Positions 25,406-34,282 of a stretch of DNA of 64,000 nucleotides are shown piece after piece. The stretch lies in contig NZ_CP184830.1 of assembly GCF_049275935.1 (NCBI RefSeq), forward strand, positions 4,278,001 through 4,342,000. The letters run 5' to 3'. The translations under genes and the position numbers were made by a program. This stretch comes from Endozoicomonas_A sp049275935 (GTDB lineage: Bacteria > Pseudomonadota > Gammaproteobacteria > Pseudomonadales > Endozoicomonadaceae). Every line of letters begins with the position of its first letter. Position 1 is the stretch's first letter. A model generated the notes under the pieces. It saw nothing but the letters and a program-made list of their open reading frames with translations. It ran no database searches and was not told the DNA's origin.

Positions 25406-25710
25406 AGTGAATTGCGTTTCCCTTGCGGTGGTGAATAGTTACAGGGCAAAAGTTACAGGGCAAAAGTTACAGGGCAAAAAAAACCGGACAGTCTCACAGA
25501 GGGGAGAGCTGTCCGGACGCAACTGTATGAAGATTACTTCAAGGTGTTGTTAACACCTGTGGTCGAATGATAGATGTGCTTTTATGGCTTCGCCCTGAGT
25601 AGATGTCCTTTTGACGATTCGCTATACCGATGCTTGCTATCGGTTATTACTTGTTTAAAACAATGGCTCGAATCTTCAGTGCAATAGGGAGTTAGAAAGC
25701 ACGATCGGTA
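25406..25710. other. Intergenic stretch with tandem repeats and hairpins
   Basis: Three perfect tandem copies of GTTACAGGGCAAAA (25438-25479) are followed by an 8-bp stem CCGGACAG/CTGTCCGG (25484-25516) and weaker stems near 25540 (AGGTGTT/AACACCT). The 8-bp stem may end the msrA transcript although it lacks a U-tract. No gene seen. Confidence 0.6.
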
Positions 25711-27723
25711 TTAAATCTGATTTCGACTCATTGCCCTTACCAGAAACCGGGTTGGGTTCAAATGTTCCAGAAGATCAGAAGCGACAGGTGAGCACTCTCC
25801 ATTCATCTTTGCAGCCAATAATTCTCCCGACAGAGGTGCTGTAATCAATCCTCTGGAGCCATGACCGGCATTGATATACAGACCATTCAGGTATTCAGGA
25901 GGATGAGTGAATGGGTGCTTCATGTTTTTGCGCAGCATGGCAAACTCATTCAGAAAGTCTTCCTGGTCAACAATCCCACCCACAGCAGGCATATAATCAG
26001 GCGTCGTGCAACGAAAGCTGGCTCTGCCTCCTGAAATGTTGGCCTGTTCTCCTCCCAATGCCCGGAAGAGTCCGGGCGCACATTTCTTTTGCATGGCCAG
26101 GTTTTTCTCATGATCTTCTTGTAACACCTCAGCCGAGTCACTGTGAAAGTCGAAAGTGGCTCCAATGGTATGACGACCATGGACGGCAGGAGCTGCATAG
26201 CCTTCGCCGCAGACGGTTGTTTTTAGCAGGGCACTGTCGTCAGTACAGCTTATCTCGGTGATTTGCCCTCTGATGTTCTTTAGTGGAATAAAGTTCAGGG
26301 CGGGCAATTGGCTGGACGCTCTGGCACAGGCAATGATGACATTACGGGACTTCATTATCCGGGAAGTGCCGTCAGCCTGAAGGGTTAAACTCCAGCCATC
26401 AGATCCATATTCAAGAGACTCTAGTCTCCTGTCAGAAAATAGTTTGATATTGTCGTGGTTCGCCAGAGTCTGGCAGAAAAGGGCAGGGTTTACCCATCCT
26501 GCACTCGGGAAGTAAAGGCCATCATGATCCAGCGGCAGGCCAGCGATCCCGGATAGCTCCTGGCTGGAGAGGGCCCTGAGAAAGTCAGTGGGAAAGAGTT
26601 GTGCCAGGTCTTGTTGACGTTTTCGAACTTTCTCATTGATAGCCAGCTGTACGACACCGGATTGTTGCCAGAGCTCCGGTTGGACACTGGCAAAAGTGTT
26701 CAATAAATGAATGGAGTAGAGGTAGCCCTGGGTGATAAATCGACTGAGAGGCGTTTTACTGGCCGAGAGCTTGGTGTAAAGAATACCCTGAGGATTGCCG
26801 GATGCCTCCATGGCCAGAGCCTGATGTTGCTCGATCAGAGTGACCTGCCATCCTCTTTCAGCCAATGCTCTTGCTGTGCTGCAGCCAGCGAGTCCTCCGC
26901 CAACGACGATGGCACTCTGAACTGGTCCATCAGTATTACGCTGGTCGGGATTCACAAACCATATCGGCCTGGTCTTCTGATCTTTGGCTGTTTGTTTCAG
27001 CCTGCCTTTGATCATATCCCGTTTGTGCCCGAAGCCCTCGCTTTTTTCGACACTGAAGCCCGCCTGACTGAGTCCGTCTCTGACGGCTCTGGCGGCCGTA
27101 AAGGTTGCGTAGGTGGTGCCTGCATGGCTTTTAGCTGCCATAACTGTGAACAGTTCTGGCTGCCACATCAGAGGGTTTTTCGCGGGGCTGAAGCCATCAA
27201 GAAACCAGGCATCAACCCGACCTTCCAGCTCAGGCAGTGTGTTTAGCACATCGCCGATGCAGAGTGTCAGTTTGACTCTTCCATCAGCAAAGCTGAAATG
27301 CTGATGCCCTTCTATGGCGGGCATGTAGCATTCAATCAGTGGTGTCGTGTACTTTTCCAGTTCTGGCCACAGGGAGAGTGCTTTATGAAGATCTTTACGG
27401 GACAGGGGATACTTTTCGGTTGATACAAAATGAAGTCTTGCCGACTGAGGCGCTTCTTCATCGAAACAGGCCCAGGCACAGAGAAAGTTGAGGCCTGTCC
27501 CAAAACCGGTTTCTCCAAGCGTAAAACTTTTGTTCTGGTGCAAAGCGGCGAAGCGCTTTGGCAGATCATTGCCCTCAATAAATACGTGCCGGGTTTCCCT
27601 GAGGCCCGAAGCGGTAGAAAAATAAATGTCATCAAATGCAGTGGATGCAGGCTGACCGTTTTCTTTCCATTCCAGGTCTGCATGGGTGACAGGCAGGATT
27701 GCAGAATCAGATTTACGGCTCAT
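25711..27723 (-). CDS. mnmC: Bifunctional tRNA wobble-uridine enzyme MnmC
   Basis: Completes mnm5s2U34 in tRNA. The 670-residue fusion has the C-terminal oxidase part (FAD) that removes the carboxymethyl group and the N-terminal methyltransferase that adds the final methyl. The N-terminal domain (residues 1-240) shows the SAM loop TLGETGFGTGLNFLCAW and DAWFLDGFSPAKNPLMW. The FAD domain begins with the dinucleotide motif AIVVGGGLAGCSTARALAER and closes with YINAGHGSRGLITAPLSGELLA. Its start overlaps the dusC stop by 4 bp, so two tRNA-modification genes share one transcript. Confidence 0.97.
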   Translation of the reverse strand: MSRKSDSAILPVTHADLEWKENGQPASTAFDDIYFSTASGLRETRHVFIEGNDLPKRFAALHQNKSFTLGETGFGTGLNFLCAWACFDEEAPQSARLHFVSTEKYPLSRKDLHKALSLWPELEKYTTPLIECYMPAIEGHQHFSFADGRVKLTLCIGDVLNTLPELEGRVDAWFLDGFSPAKNPLMWQPELFTVMAAKSHAGTTYATFTAARAVRDGLSQAGFSVEKSEGFGHKRDMIKGRLKQTAKDQKTRPIWFVNPDQRNTDGPVQSAIVVGGGLAGCSTARALAERGWQVTLIEQHQALAMEASGNPQGILYTKLSASKTPLSRFITQGYLYSIHLLNTFASVQPELWQQSGVVQLAINEKVRKRQQDLAQLFPTDFLRALSSQELSGIAGLPLDHDGLYFPSAGWVNPALFCQTLANHDNIKLFSDRRLESLEYGSDGWSLTLQADGTSRIMKSRNVIIACARASSQLPALNFIPLKNIRGQITEISCTDDSALLKTTVCGEGYAAPAVHGRHTIGATFDFHSDSAEVLQEDHEKNLAMQKKCAPGLFRALGGEQANISGGRASFRCTTPDYMPAVGGIVDQEDFLNEFAMLRKNMKHPFTHPPEYLNGLYINAGHGSRGLITAPLSGELLAAKMNGECSPVASDLLEHLNPTRFLVRAMSRNQI

Positions 27724-28706
27724 TTGGCTTCCCTGATAATATGGGAGAGGGTTTGCAGGCAGGTTTCCCGCTTCACTTTTTCAAACAGTTCACGGGCGTT
27801 GTCAGAGCTTTTACTCATTATGCTTAACCACTGCTTAAGCCTGCCATCCAGATAGCGTCTGGGATTGTTGATGAAATAAGGGTGCTCCTGCTCTGGATTA
27901 TCAGGGGCAGAAACCACTTTTTCGGTAAACCTCTGGATCAGTGAAAGAGTGCGAGTCCAGCGTTCTTCAAGATCCTGGCTATGCTGGCTGGCGACAATGG
28001 CGGCAGGCAGATCAGGATCGCGAAGGATACCCCGGCCAATCATAATGTCCTGGCAGCCGGATACTTCCCGACACCGTTGGGCATCCTCAACATTAAAAAT
28101 ATCGCCATTGGCTACCAGGGGAATGGATAGGGCCTCTCGTAGTTGAACCAGCTCCTGCCAGTGGGCAGGAGGCTTATAACCCTGAAGTTTGGTTCTGGCA
28201 TGAACCACCAGAGAGTTGGCACCGGCACTTTCTATGGCCAGGGCATTGTCCAGGGCAAGGTCACCATCCAGATAGCCCAGTCTCATTTTGGCAGTGACGG
28301 GCACCTCATCAGGAACCTCTTTACGAACTCTTGCGACAATCTCATGAATAAGCTCAGGTTCCTTCAGAAGAACTGCGCCACCCTTGTGGCGATTTACCGT
28401 TTTGGCAGGACAGCCGAAGTTGATGTCGACCCCTAGTGCGCCTAGTCGGGCAGCCTTGGCCGCGTTGTGGGCCATCATTTCCGGATTGTTGCCAAGAAAC
28501 TGAATGTGTACAGGTGTTCCGCTTCGTGTACGACAGCCGTGCCTGAGCTCCGGACAGATCCGGTGAAACGTTTGTGTCGGCAGCCGGGTGTCGGTGATAC
28601 GGATAAATTCTGTTACACACAGATCAATGCCACCGGCCTCGGTCAGCAGCTCCCGTAGCAGATAGTCGACGACACCTTCCATGGGGGCCAGGGTTATAGT
28701 GCTCAT
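27720..28706 (-). CDS. dusC: tRNA-dihydrouridine(16) synthase
   Basis: FMN/NADPH enzyme reducing U16 in the tRNA D-loop. The 328-residue protein begins MSTITLAPMEGVVDYLLREL and has the FMN/tRNA motif VDINFGCPAKTVNRHKGGAVLL with the catalytic Cys, then VTAKMRLGY, VVHARTKLQGY and GDIFNVEDAQRC, and IMIGRGILRDPDL. The short N-terminus and the C-terminal helix bundle with RRYLDGRLKQWLSIM favour DusC over DusA and DusB; dusA is separately present at 46.6 kb. It is the first gene of dusC-mnmC. Confidence 0.93.
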   Translation of the reverse strand: MSTITLAPMEGVVDYLLRELLTEAGGIDLCVTEFIRITDTRLPTQTFHRICPELRHGCRTRSGTPVHIQFLGNNPEMMAHNAAKAARLGALGVDINFGCPAKTVNRHKGGAVLLKEPELIHEIVARVRKEVPDEVPVTAKMRLGYLDGDLALDNALAIESAGANSLVVHARTKLQGYKPPAHWQELVQLREALSIPLVANGDIFNVEDAQRCREVSGCQDIMIGRGILRDPDLPAAIVASQHSQDLEERWTRTLSLIQRFTEKVVSAPDNPEQEHPYFINNPRRYLDGRLKQWLSIMSKSSDNARELFEKVKRETCLQTLSHIIREAK

Positions 28707-28955
28707 GAATGATTAGGGTATAGCTCTCGGGCAAACGCGACAATCTAACAGAAATTTCTGCACCTACAAGTGCTATCTTCTGAAGGCGATCAATAATAAC
28801 GTGTGTCTTTTTATAAGACTCTGTTCCCTCCATTTCTGTCTGTTCTTTGCCCTAATCCTGACTTTTTCGATCACTTGCAAGGATATTGTTTGACAGCAAT
28901 AGTGTCAGCAGTTAAATACTTCAGTCATCTTTCTTTCAGGGTTGGAATATTCTCG

Positions 28956-29414
28956 ATGGAATATAAAACACATGTCGTGCCAGCAAAAAAGAACATTGCA
29001 CTGGTAGCTCACGATAAAAAGAAGGAAGAGCTGGTAGAATGGGCCCTGCGTCATCGTGATGAGCTGATCAATCATCAGTTATTTGCTACGGGCACAACCG
29101 GCAGTCTTCTGGAAAAGACGCTGTCTCTGCCCATCAGGAAGCTCATCAGTGGTCCGCTGGGAGGCGATCAGCAGATCGGTGCATTGATCTCCGAAAGTAA
29201 ACTGGATCTGTTGGTGTTCTTCTGGGATCCTTTCGAGTCGCAACCCCATGATCCGGATGTGAAAGCGTTGCTGAGAATTGCAGCAGTCTGGAATATTCCA
29301 GTGGCCTGTAATCAGGGCTCTGCTGAGTTTATGTTTTCTTCAAAAATGATGAGTCAGAGTCACGAAAGAAAGATTCCCGATTATGAGCATTATCTGAAGT
29401 CCAGACCCTTTTGA
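28956..29414 (+). CDS. mgsA: Methylglyoxal synthase
   Basis: Converts dihydroxyacetone phosphate to methylglyoxal and phosphate, a bypass relieving sugar-phosphate stress. The ATG at 28956 gives MEYKTHVVPAKKNIALVAHD and 152 residues, the E. coli length; the frame stays open for 51 codons upstream but that part does not look like family sequence. Motifs: ATGTTGSLLEK (phosphate binding), SGPLGGDQQIGALI with a catalytic Asp, and DLLVFFWDPFESQPHDPDV, then IPVACNQGSAEFM. It is divergent from dusC. Confidence 0.95.
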   Translation: MEYKTHVVPAKKNIALVAHDKKKEELVEWALRHRDELINHQLFATGTTGSLLEKTLSLPIRKLISGPLGGDQQIGALISESKLDLLVFFWDPFESQPHDPDVKALLRIAAVWNIPVACNQGSAEFMFSSKMMSQSHERKIPDYEHYLKSRPF

Positions 29415-29570
29415 TGAATTTATGAAAATTTATCAGATTTAGAGTGATACTAAACAATAATTCGAAACAACAGCCAACAGAAAAATTGCCCGCAAAATAT
29501 TACAGGCAATTTGATTGCAATGTAACTCCGGGTAGCTGGAAGTCTTTACTAAGCCAGCCGAATCCAAGCT

Positions 29571-29951
29571 TTAATTGCCAATAGCTGATTCATAGTGACG
29601 ACGTTTTTTATAGGTCACTTTCGGAGAGCAAGCCGACTTCTGCTCTTCAACGAAACTTTGACATTCAACAGGTTTTTGAGGCGTGGTTGTGAGTGAATAG
29701 TTTTGATGTCGGTACGGTTGATTCAAAGGTTGTCTGCCTGACTCTTGCTGAAAATCAAGCTCATCATCGCGGATATGATTGCAGTCGCCGGACGTTGACT
29801 CCTGAATATTGTCTTCCGATTCCTGCATATTTAAGCGCATTCTGTACGGATGACCATAGCCCCTTCTTCTACGAGGTTTATGCGATTTTGGCTCGGGCGG
29901 TTTTAAGCCGGTAAATTGCTCATAAACAGTGGCGTAAATATATTTGCTCAT
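29571..29951 (-). CDS. Unknown basic protein, 126 aa
   Basis: Starts MSKYIYATVYEQFTGLKPPE with GGAG a few bases upstream. A strongly basic patch (HKPRRRRGYGHPYRMRL) follows at residues 24-40, then a polar Gln/Ser-rich region that looks disordered, with three cysteines. No membrane segment and no family recognised. It lies between mgsA and the pfl region in AT-rich surroundings. The basic patch could bind nucleic acid, but that is only a guess. Lineage-specific gene likely. Confidence 0.5.
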   Translation of the reverse strand: MSKYIYATVYEQFTGLKPPEPKSHKPRRRRGYGHPYRMRLNMQESEDNIQESTSGDCNHIRDDELDFQQESGRQPLNQPYRHQNYSLTTTPQKPVECQSFVEEQKSACSPKVTYKKRRHYESAIGN

Positions 29952-30824
29952 TACTGTCTCCAGAGGAGATTCGTCCCGGAAAGATTAATTTGTCTATTTA
30001 TAACTTGATGATATTAAAACTCCACAAACCCATGTATAGGTAACAATACCTAAATAAAAAAGTCATTACCTAGGAACCGGGAACGGAGAGTTGGGTCGTT
30101 TTGTTAACGATGCATTAGTAACTTATGGACATGCTCGTGGCCAATGTTGATATGGAATCATTACTATGGCGCGTCGATGTTAGGAGGGAAGAATAGCAGT
30201 CGGTGGTTTTTAAGGTTGTTTATTTAAATAATATTTTTGCATTTTGAAAAAATGTTAATAACTAATTAATTAAATGGGTTCAAATTAACGGCTATTTCCA
30301 AAAAATAACTGCTTTAAAGTTGATTTGATTATATGGTTCCAAAGCCTATATATGGATAAATTTTGAAAGAATCTTGTGTGGGTGATTTTGTTTTTCTTTG
30401 CATTCTGTTGTTATATTTTGGTCGATTTACTCTATGCAGGGTTGTGCTACCTTGTCAGTCATCAAGTTGTTTGCAGTCGTATAGTTGGTCGTGTAAGTCG
30501 TAAGTCGAGTAAATGGTTATCTTGGAGGTTAAAGTTCGATAGCTGTCCTGATAGGTATTGGACACGATAGTAGAAAGTAATTAGTTAATATATTTTGTAA
30601 CTCAATGAGCGACAGTTTTATCGAACAGAAGGGCAGTCATACTGCACTGCTTTGTAAGATGGTTGTCATTATACCGAGAGATCGTGAGTGGCTTCTGGTA
30701 TTGCTCGACACAGGTATGCATTTCCTTTCTGTTTGGCCAGACTGATATTTTTTCTGTGAAGATGCGCTCTGTAAGTGTGACAGGATGTTCTTCACGGATA
30801 TTCAAACACGAGGAGCTGCTATCA
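29952..30824. promoter_or_regulatory. Long AT-rich upstream region of pflB
   Basis: 873 bp without a convincing gene. It is AT-rich and has GTTAAT/ATTAAT-type words (GTTAATAACTAATTAATTAA at 30253-30272; TAATTAGTTAATATATT near 30579-30595) that resemble ArcA binding boxes; a canonical FNR site (TTGAT-N4-ATCAA) was not found. pfl operons in other gammaproteobacteria have long, multi-promoter leaders under FNR and ArcA, so an oxygen-controlled promoter here is expected. Open frames at 30376-30570 and 30663-30824 have no ribosome site. Confidence 0.45.
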
Positions 30825-33107
30825 ATGAGCACTCAAGCCAAAGACCTACCAGCAGGATGGGCAGGGTTTGCCCGGGGTGAATGGACCGAAAACGTCAATG
30901 TCCGGGATTTCATCCAGAAGAACTATACCCCTTATGAAGGGGGTGATGATTTCCTCGCCGACGCCACTGAAGCTACCAGGCGTCTCTGGGATGATGTCAT
31001 GGAAGGGATCAAGGAAGAAAACCGTACACATGCCCCAATCGATTTCGATCATGACCTGCCTTCAACAATTACCTCGCACGAAGCCGGTTATATTCAGAAA
31101 GGTCTGGAGAAGATCGTTGGTCTGCAGACTGACAAGCCTCTGAAGAGGGGTATGATTGCCAATGGTGGTATCCGCATGGTGGAAACTTCCTGTGAAGTGT
31201 ACGGGAAGGTTCTGGACCCCATGGTGAAAAAGATCTTCACTGAATACCGAAAAACCCACAATGCCGGTGTATTTGATGTGTACACGCCTTCTATTCGCAA
31301 TTGTCGCAAGTCCGGTCTTATCACCGGTCTGCCAGATGCCTATGGTCGTGGACGAATTATAGGAGATTATCGTCGTATAGCTCTGTACGGTATTGATCGT
31401 CTGGTTGCAGACAAGAAAGTACAGCATGGAGAACTGGATTCCGTGCTGGAATCGGGAGAGAATCTTGAGCAAACCATTCAACTGCGTGAAGAAATTATGG
31501 AGCAGATCCGTGCCTTGATGCAGATAAAAGAGATGGCTGCCAGTTATGATTGCGATATCAGTCAACCAGCAGTAACGGCTCAGCAGGCAGTTCAGTGGAC
31601 CTACTTCGGTTATCTTGCGGCGGTGAAATCCCAGAATGGTGCGGCCATGTCTCTGGGTCGCACAGCGACTTTCCTGGACGTTTATATCCAGCGTGACCTG
31701 GAGGCAGGCAGGATCAATGAAGTTGATGCCCAGGAATTGATCGACCACTTTGTAATGAAGCTTCGTATGGTTCGTTTCCTGCGTACGCCAGAGTACGATG
31801 AGCTTTTCTCCGGCGATCCAATCTGGGCGACAGAGTCTATTGGTGGTATGGGCCTTGATGGTCGCACACTGGTTACCAAAAACAGCTTCCGTTTCTTGCA
31901 TACTCTTTACACCATGGGCCCATCACCCGAGCCTAACATCACGGTGCTCTGGTCCGAGGGCTTGCCTCAGGGCTTCAAGGAATTCTGTGCCAGGGTGTCC
32001 ATTGATACCAGCTCCATTCAGTACGAGAATGATGACCTGATGCGTCCGGATATGGACAGTGATGATTACGCCATTGCCTGCTGTGTATCGCCAATGGTTG
32101 TAGGCAAGCAGATGCAGTTTTTTGGTGCTCGTGCCAACCTGGCCAAAACATTGCTGTACGCCATCAATGGTGGTGTGGATGAAAAACTGAAGGTTCAGAT
32201 TGGTCCCAAGGTAGCTCCAATTACCGACGACGTTCTGGATTATGACGCTGTTTACGCCAGCATGGATCATCTGATGGATTGGCTGGCAACCCAGTACGTG
32301 ACGGCTCTGAATGCCATACACTATATGCATGACAAGTATTCCTATGAAGCCTCTCAAATGGCTCTTCATGACCGTGATGTTGTGCGTACGATGGCCACAG
32401 GTATTGCCGGTTTGTCTGTTGCTGCCGACTCTCTGTCTGCGATCAAGTATGCCAGGGTCAGGCCTGTTCGTGATGAAGACGGTCTGGCGGTAGACTTCGA
32501 GATCGAAGGCGATTATCCCAAGTTTGGTAACAACGAAGAGCATGTTGATACGATTGCCTGTGAGTTGGTAGAAACCTTCATGAAGAAGGTGGCTGCACAC
32601 AAAACTTATCGTAATGCCATTCCAACCCAGTCAATCCTGACCATTACTTCCAATGTTGTGTATGGCAAGAAGACCGGTAATACACCAGACGGTCGTCGTG
32701 CAGGCCAGCCCTTTGGCCCAGGTGCCAACCCAATGCATGGCCGTGACACAACTGGTGCGATAGCGTCTCTGAGTTCTGTCGCTAAACTGCCATTCTCTTA
32801 TGCTAAAGACGGTATTTCTTACACCTTTTCAATAGTGCCAAAAGCACTGGGTAAAGATGAAGACGGTCGTCGTCGTAACCTGGTCGGTCTGATGGACGGT
32901 TATTTCCATCATGAAGTTGATCGGGAGGGAGGTCAGCACCTGAATGTGAACGTTCTGAATCGTGAAATGTTGGAGGATGCTGTGGTCAATCCAGACAAGT
33001 ACCCTTCGCTAACGATTCGCGTGTCTGGCTATGCTGTTCGTTTCAACTCTCTGACTCCTGAGCAACAGAGAGATGTTATTGCCAGGACCTTTACATCAAC
33101 CCTGTAA
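30825..33107 (+). CDS. pflB: Formate C-acetyltransferase (pyruvate formate-lyase)
   Basis: Glycyl-radical enzyme that cleaves pyruvate with CoA to acetyl-CoA and formate under anoxia. I start at 30825 (MSTQAKDLPAGWAGF), which has GAGGAG ten bases upstream, rather than the 54-codon longer frame. The 760-residue length equals E. coli PflB. The active-site Cys pair is in YAIACCVSPMVVGKQ, and the C-terminal glycyl-radical loop reads TIRVSGYAVRFNSLTPEQQR. The paired activase follows 141 bp later. No focA formate channel lies next to it. It indicates fermentative capacity in a facultative anaerobe. Confidence 0.97.
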   Translation: MSTQAKDLPAGWAGFARGEWTENVNVRDFIQKNYTPYEGGDDFLADATEATRRLWDDVMEGIKEENRTHAPIDFDHDLPSTITSHEAGYIQKGLEKIVGLQTDKPLKRGMIANGGIRMVETSCEVYGKVLDPMVKKIFTEYRKTHNAGVFDVYTPSIRNCRKSGLITGLPDAYGRGRIIGDYRRIALYGIDRLVADKKVQHGELDSVLESGENLEQTIQLREEIMEQIRALMQIKEMAASYDCDISQPAVTAQQAVQWTYFGYLAAVKSQNGAAMSLGRTATFLDVYIQRDLEAGRINEVDAQELIDHFVMKLRMVRFLRTPEYDELFSGDPIWATESIGGMGLDGRTLVTKNSFRFLHTLYTMGPSPEPNITVLWSEGLPQGFKEFCARVSIDTSSIQYENDDLMRPDMDSDDYAIACCVSPMVVGKQMQFFGARANLAKTLLYAINGGVDEKLKVQIGPKVAPITDDVLDYDAVYASMDHLMDWLATQYVTALNAIHYMHDKYSYEASQMALHDRDVVRTMATGIAGLSVAADSLSAIKYARVRPVRDEDGLAVDFEIEGDYPKFGNNEEHVDTIACELVETFMKKVAAHKTYRNAIPTQSILTITSNVVYGKKTGNTPDGRRAGQPFGPGANPMHGRDTTGAIASLSSVAKLPFSYAKDGISYTFSIVPKALGKDEDGRRRNLVGLMDGYFHHEVDREGGQHLNVNVLNREMLEDAVVNPDKYPSLTIRVSGYAVRFNSLTPEQQRDVIARTFTSTL

Positions 33108-33126
33108 GCTTTTTGGGTGCTGAGTG

Positions 33127-33159
33127 AAAGAGGTCGGCTCTGTGTCGGCCTTCTTTTTA
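33127..33159 (+). terminator. Terminator between pflB and pflA
   Basis: AGGTCGG and TCGGCCT pair around CTCTGTG, flanked by AAAG and followed by TCTTTTTAC. Partial termination here would keep the activase at a lower level than the abundant PflB. Confidence 0.65.
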
Positions 33160-33248
33160 CGGCTTTTTATTCTTAAAATCCGTTATCCGGGATGACTTGC
33201 TGCAGGTCTGCATTTTCGCTATTTGTCATCTTTGAGATGAGGTCAGTT

Positions 33249-33980
33249 ATGGCAATTGGGCGTGTTCACTCTATGGATTCATTTGGAACCGTAGATGGTC
33301 CGGGTATTCGTTATGTGGTCTTTATGCAGGGTTGTCTGATGCGATGCCGCTATTGCCACAACCGGGACACCTGGGATCTTCGTGAAGGCGGGGAGCTGAA
33401 AAGCCACCAAGAGGTATTTCGGGAAATCAAAAAAGTTAAAAGCTTTCTTTCAGGGGGCCTGACCGTCACCGGCGGTGAGCCTGTTTTACAGGCTGAATTT
33501 GTTGCTGACCTGTTTGAAGCGTGCCGTCAGGAAGGGATTCATACCTGTCTGGATACCAATGGCTTTGCCAAGCACATTAACGATGATGTTACTCGTCTGT
33601 TAAATAATACCGACCTGGTGTTGTTGGATATTAAGCACATGGATGAAGAGATGCATCATAAGCTGACCTATGTCACCGGCAGTCATACCCGGCACTTTGC
33701 TGAATATCTGGCAGAGATTAAAAAGCCTGTCTGGATTCGTTATGTCGTAGTCGATGGTTACACAGTCGACCCTCAGTACGCTGCTATGCTGGCTGAGTTT
33801 ATCGAGCCCATGAAAAACATTGAGAAGGTTGAAATACTGCCTTATCACAGTCTTGGGGTCCATAAATGGAATTTGTTGAACGACACTTATGAATTGGAAA
33901 AGGTGACTCCTCCTACTAAAGAGCAGCTTGATCTGATCCGGGATGAGTTTACTTCGAGGGGGATCGTGGCGGCCTACTAA
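33249..33980 (+). CDS. pflA: Pyruvate formate-lyase activating enzyme
   Basis: Radical-SAM enzyme that installs the glycyl radical on PflB. From the ATG at 33249 (MAIGRVHSMDSFGTVDGPG), preceded by GATGAGG, it has 243 residues, close to E. coli PflA. The iron-sulfur motif is CLMRCRYC (C29, C33, C36), followed by NRDTWDL, the GGE-type LTVTGGEPVLQ and LDTNGFA segments. The C-terminal part (ILPYHSLGVHKW) is also typical. The longer frame from 33192 has no ribosome site. It is transcribed with pflB. Confidence 0.96.
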   Translation: MAIGRVHSMDSFGTVDGPGIRYVVFMQGCLMRCRYCHNRDTWDLREGGELKSHQEVFREIKKVKSFLSGGLTVTGGEPVLQAEFVADLFEACRQEGIHTCLDTNGFAKHINDDVTRLLNNTDLVLLDIKHMDEEMHHKLTYVTGSHTRHFAEYLAEIKKPVWIRYVVVDGYTVDPQYAAMLAEFIEPMKNIEKVEILPYHSLGVHKWNLLNDTYELEKVTPPTKEQLDLIRDEFTSRGIVAAY

Positions 33981-34034
33981 ACCTTTCCCGGCAAGCAATT
34001 GGATCGGGGTTGTAGAAGGAGCATAAGGTGGGGG

Positions 34035-34061
34035 TGGCCTTGCCCGAAAGGGGGAAGGCCA
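34035..34061 (+). terminator. Strong hairpin after pflA
   Basis: TGGCCTTGCCC and GGGGGAAGGCCA pair around GAAA. No U-tract follows, but the position between convergent pflA and guaC, right next to the fold-back repeat, suggests an RNA 3'-end structure. Confidence 0.4.
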
Positions 34062-34068
34062 TAGAAGT

Positions 34069-34282
34069 CTAGCAGCCTGTCGGACTTAAGCGTCCGTAGC
34101 GAGGATTGCAAGAAATTGAGGATAAAAATCTCTGTTTCTGAGGAGAATAGCGAGCTATTTGACGAAGAAACAGAGATTTTTAGACCAATTTATTGCAACC
34201 GCACGACTGCATGGATGCAGGAGCTAGAGCAACGCAGGAGCAGTTGCCGCGTAGGACAGTCTTAAGTCCGACAGGCTGCTAG
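34069..34282. repeat. Fold-back element, copy 2, with a 47-bp insertion in one arm
   Basis: Terminal inverted repeats of 22 bp identical to copy 1 (34069-34090 and 34261-34282). The left arm and apical AATAG-CGAG-CTATT are as in copy 1; the inner stem is perfect here (AAATCTCTGTTTC with GAAACAGAGATTT). The right arm carries 47 extra bases between GCAACCGCA and GTAGGACAG (about 34204-34250), beginning CGACTGCATGGATGCAGG. Its last CTAG supplies the stop codon of guaC. It sits between the 3' ends of pflA and guaC. Confidence 0.9.

Noticed and set aside
30663..30824. Upstream extension of pflB
   Set aside because: A strong ribosome site precedes the internal ATG at 30825 and the shorter protein equals the known PflB length.
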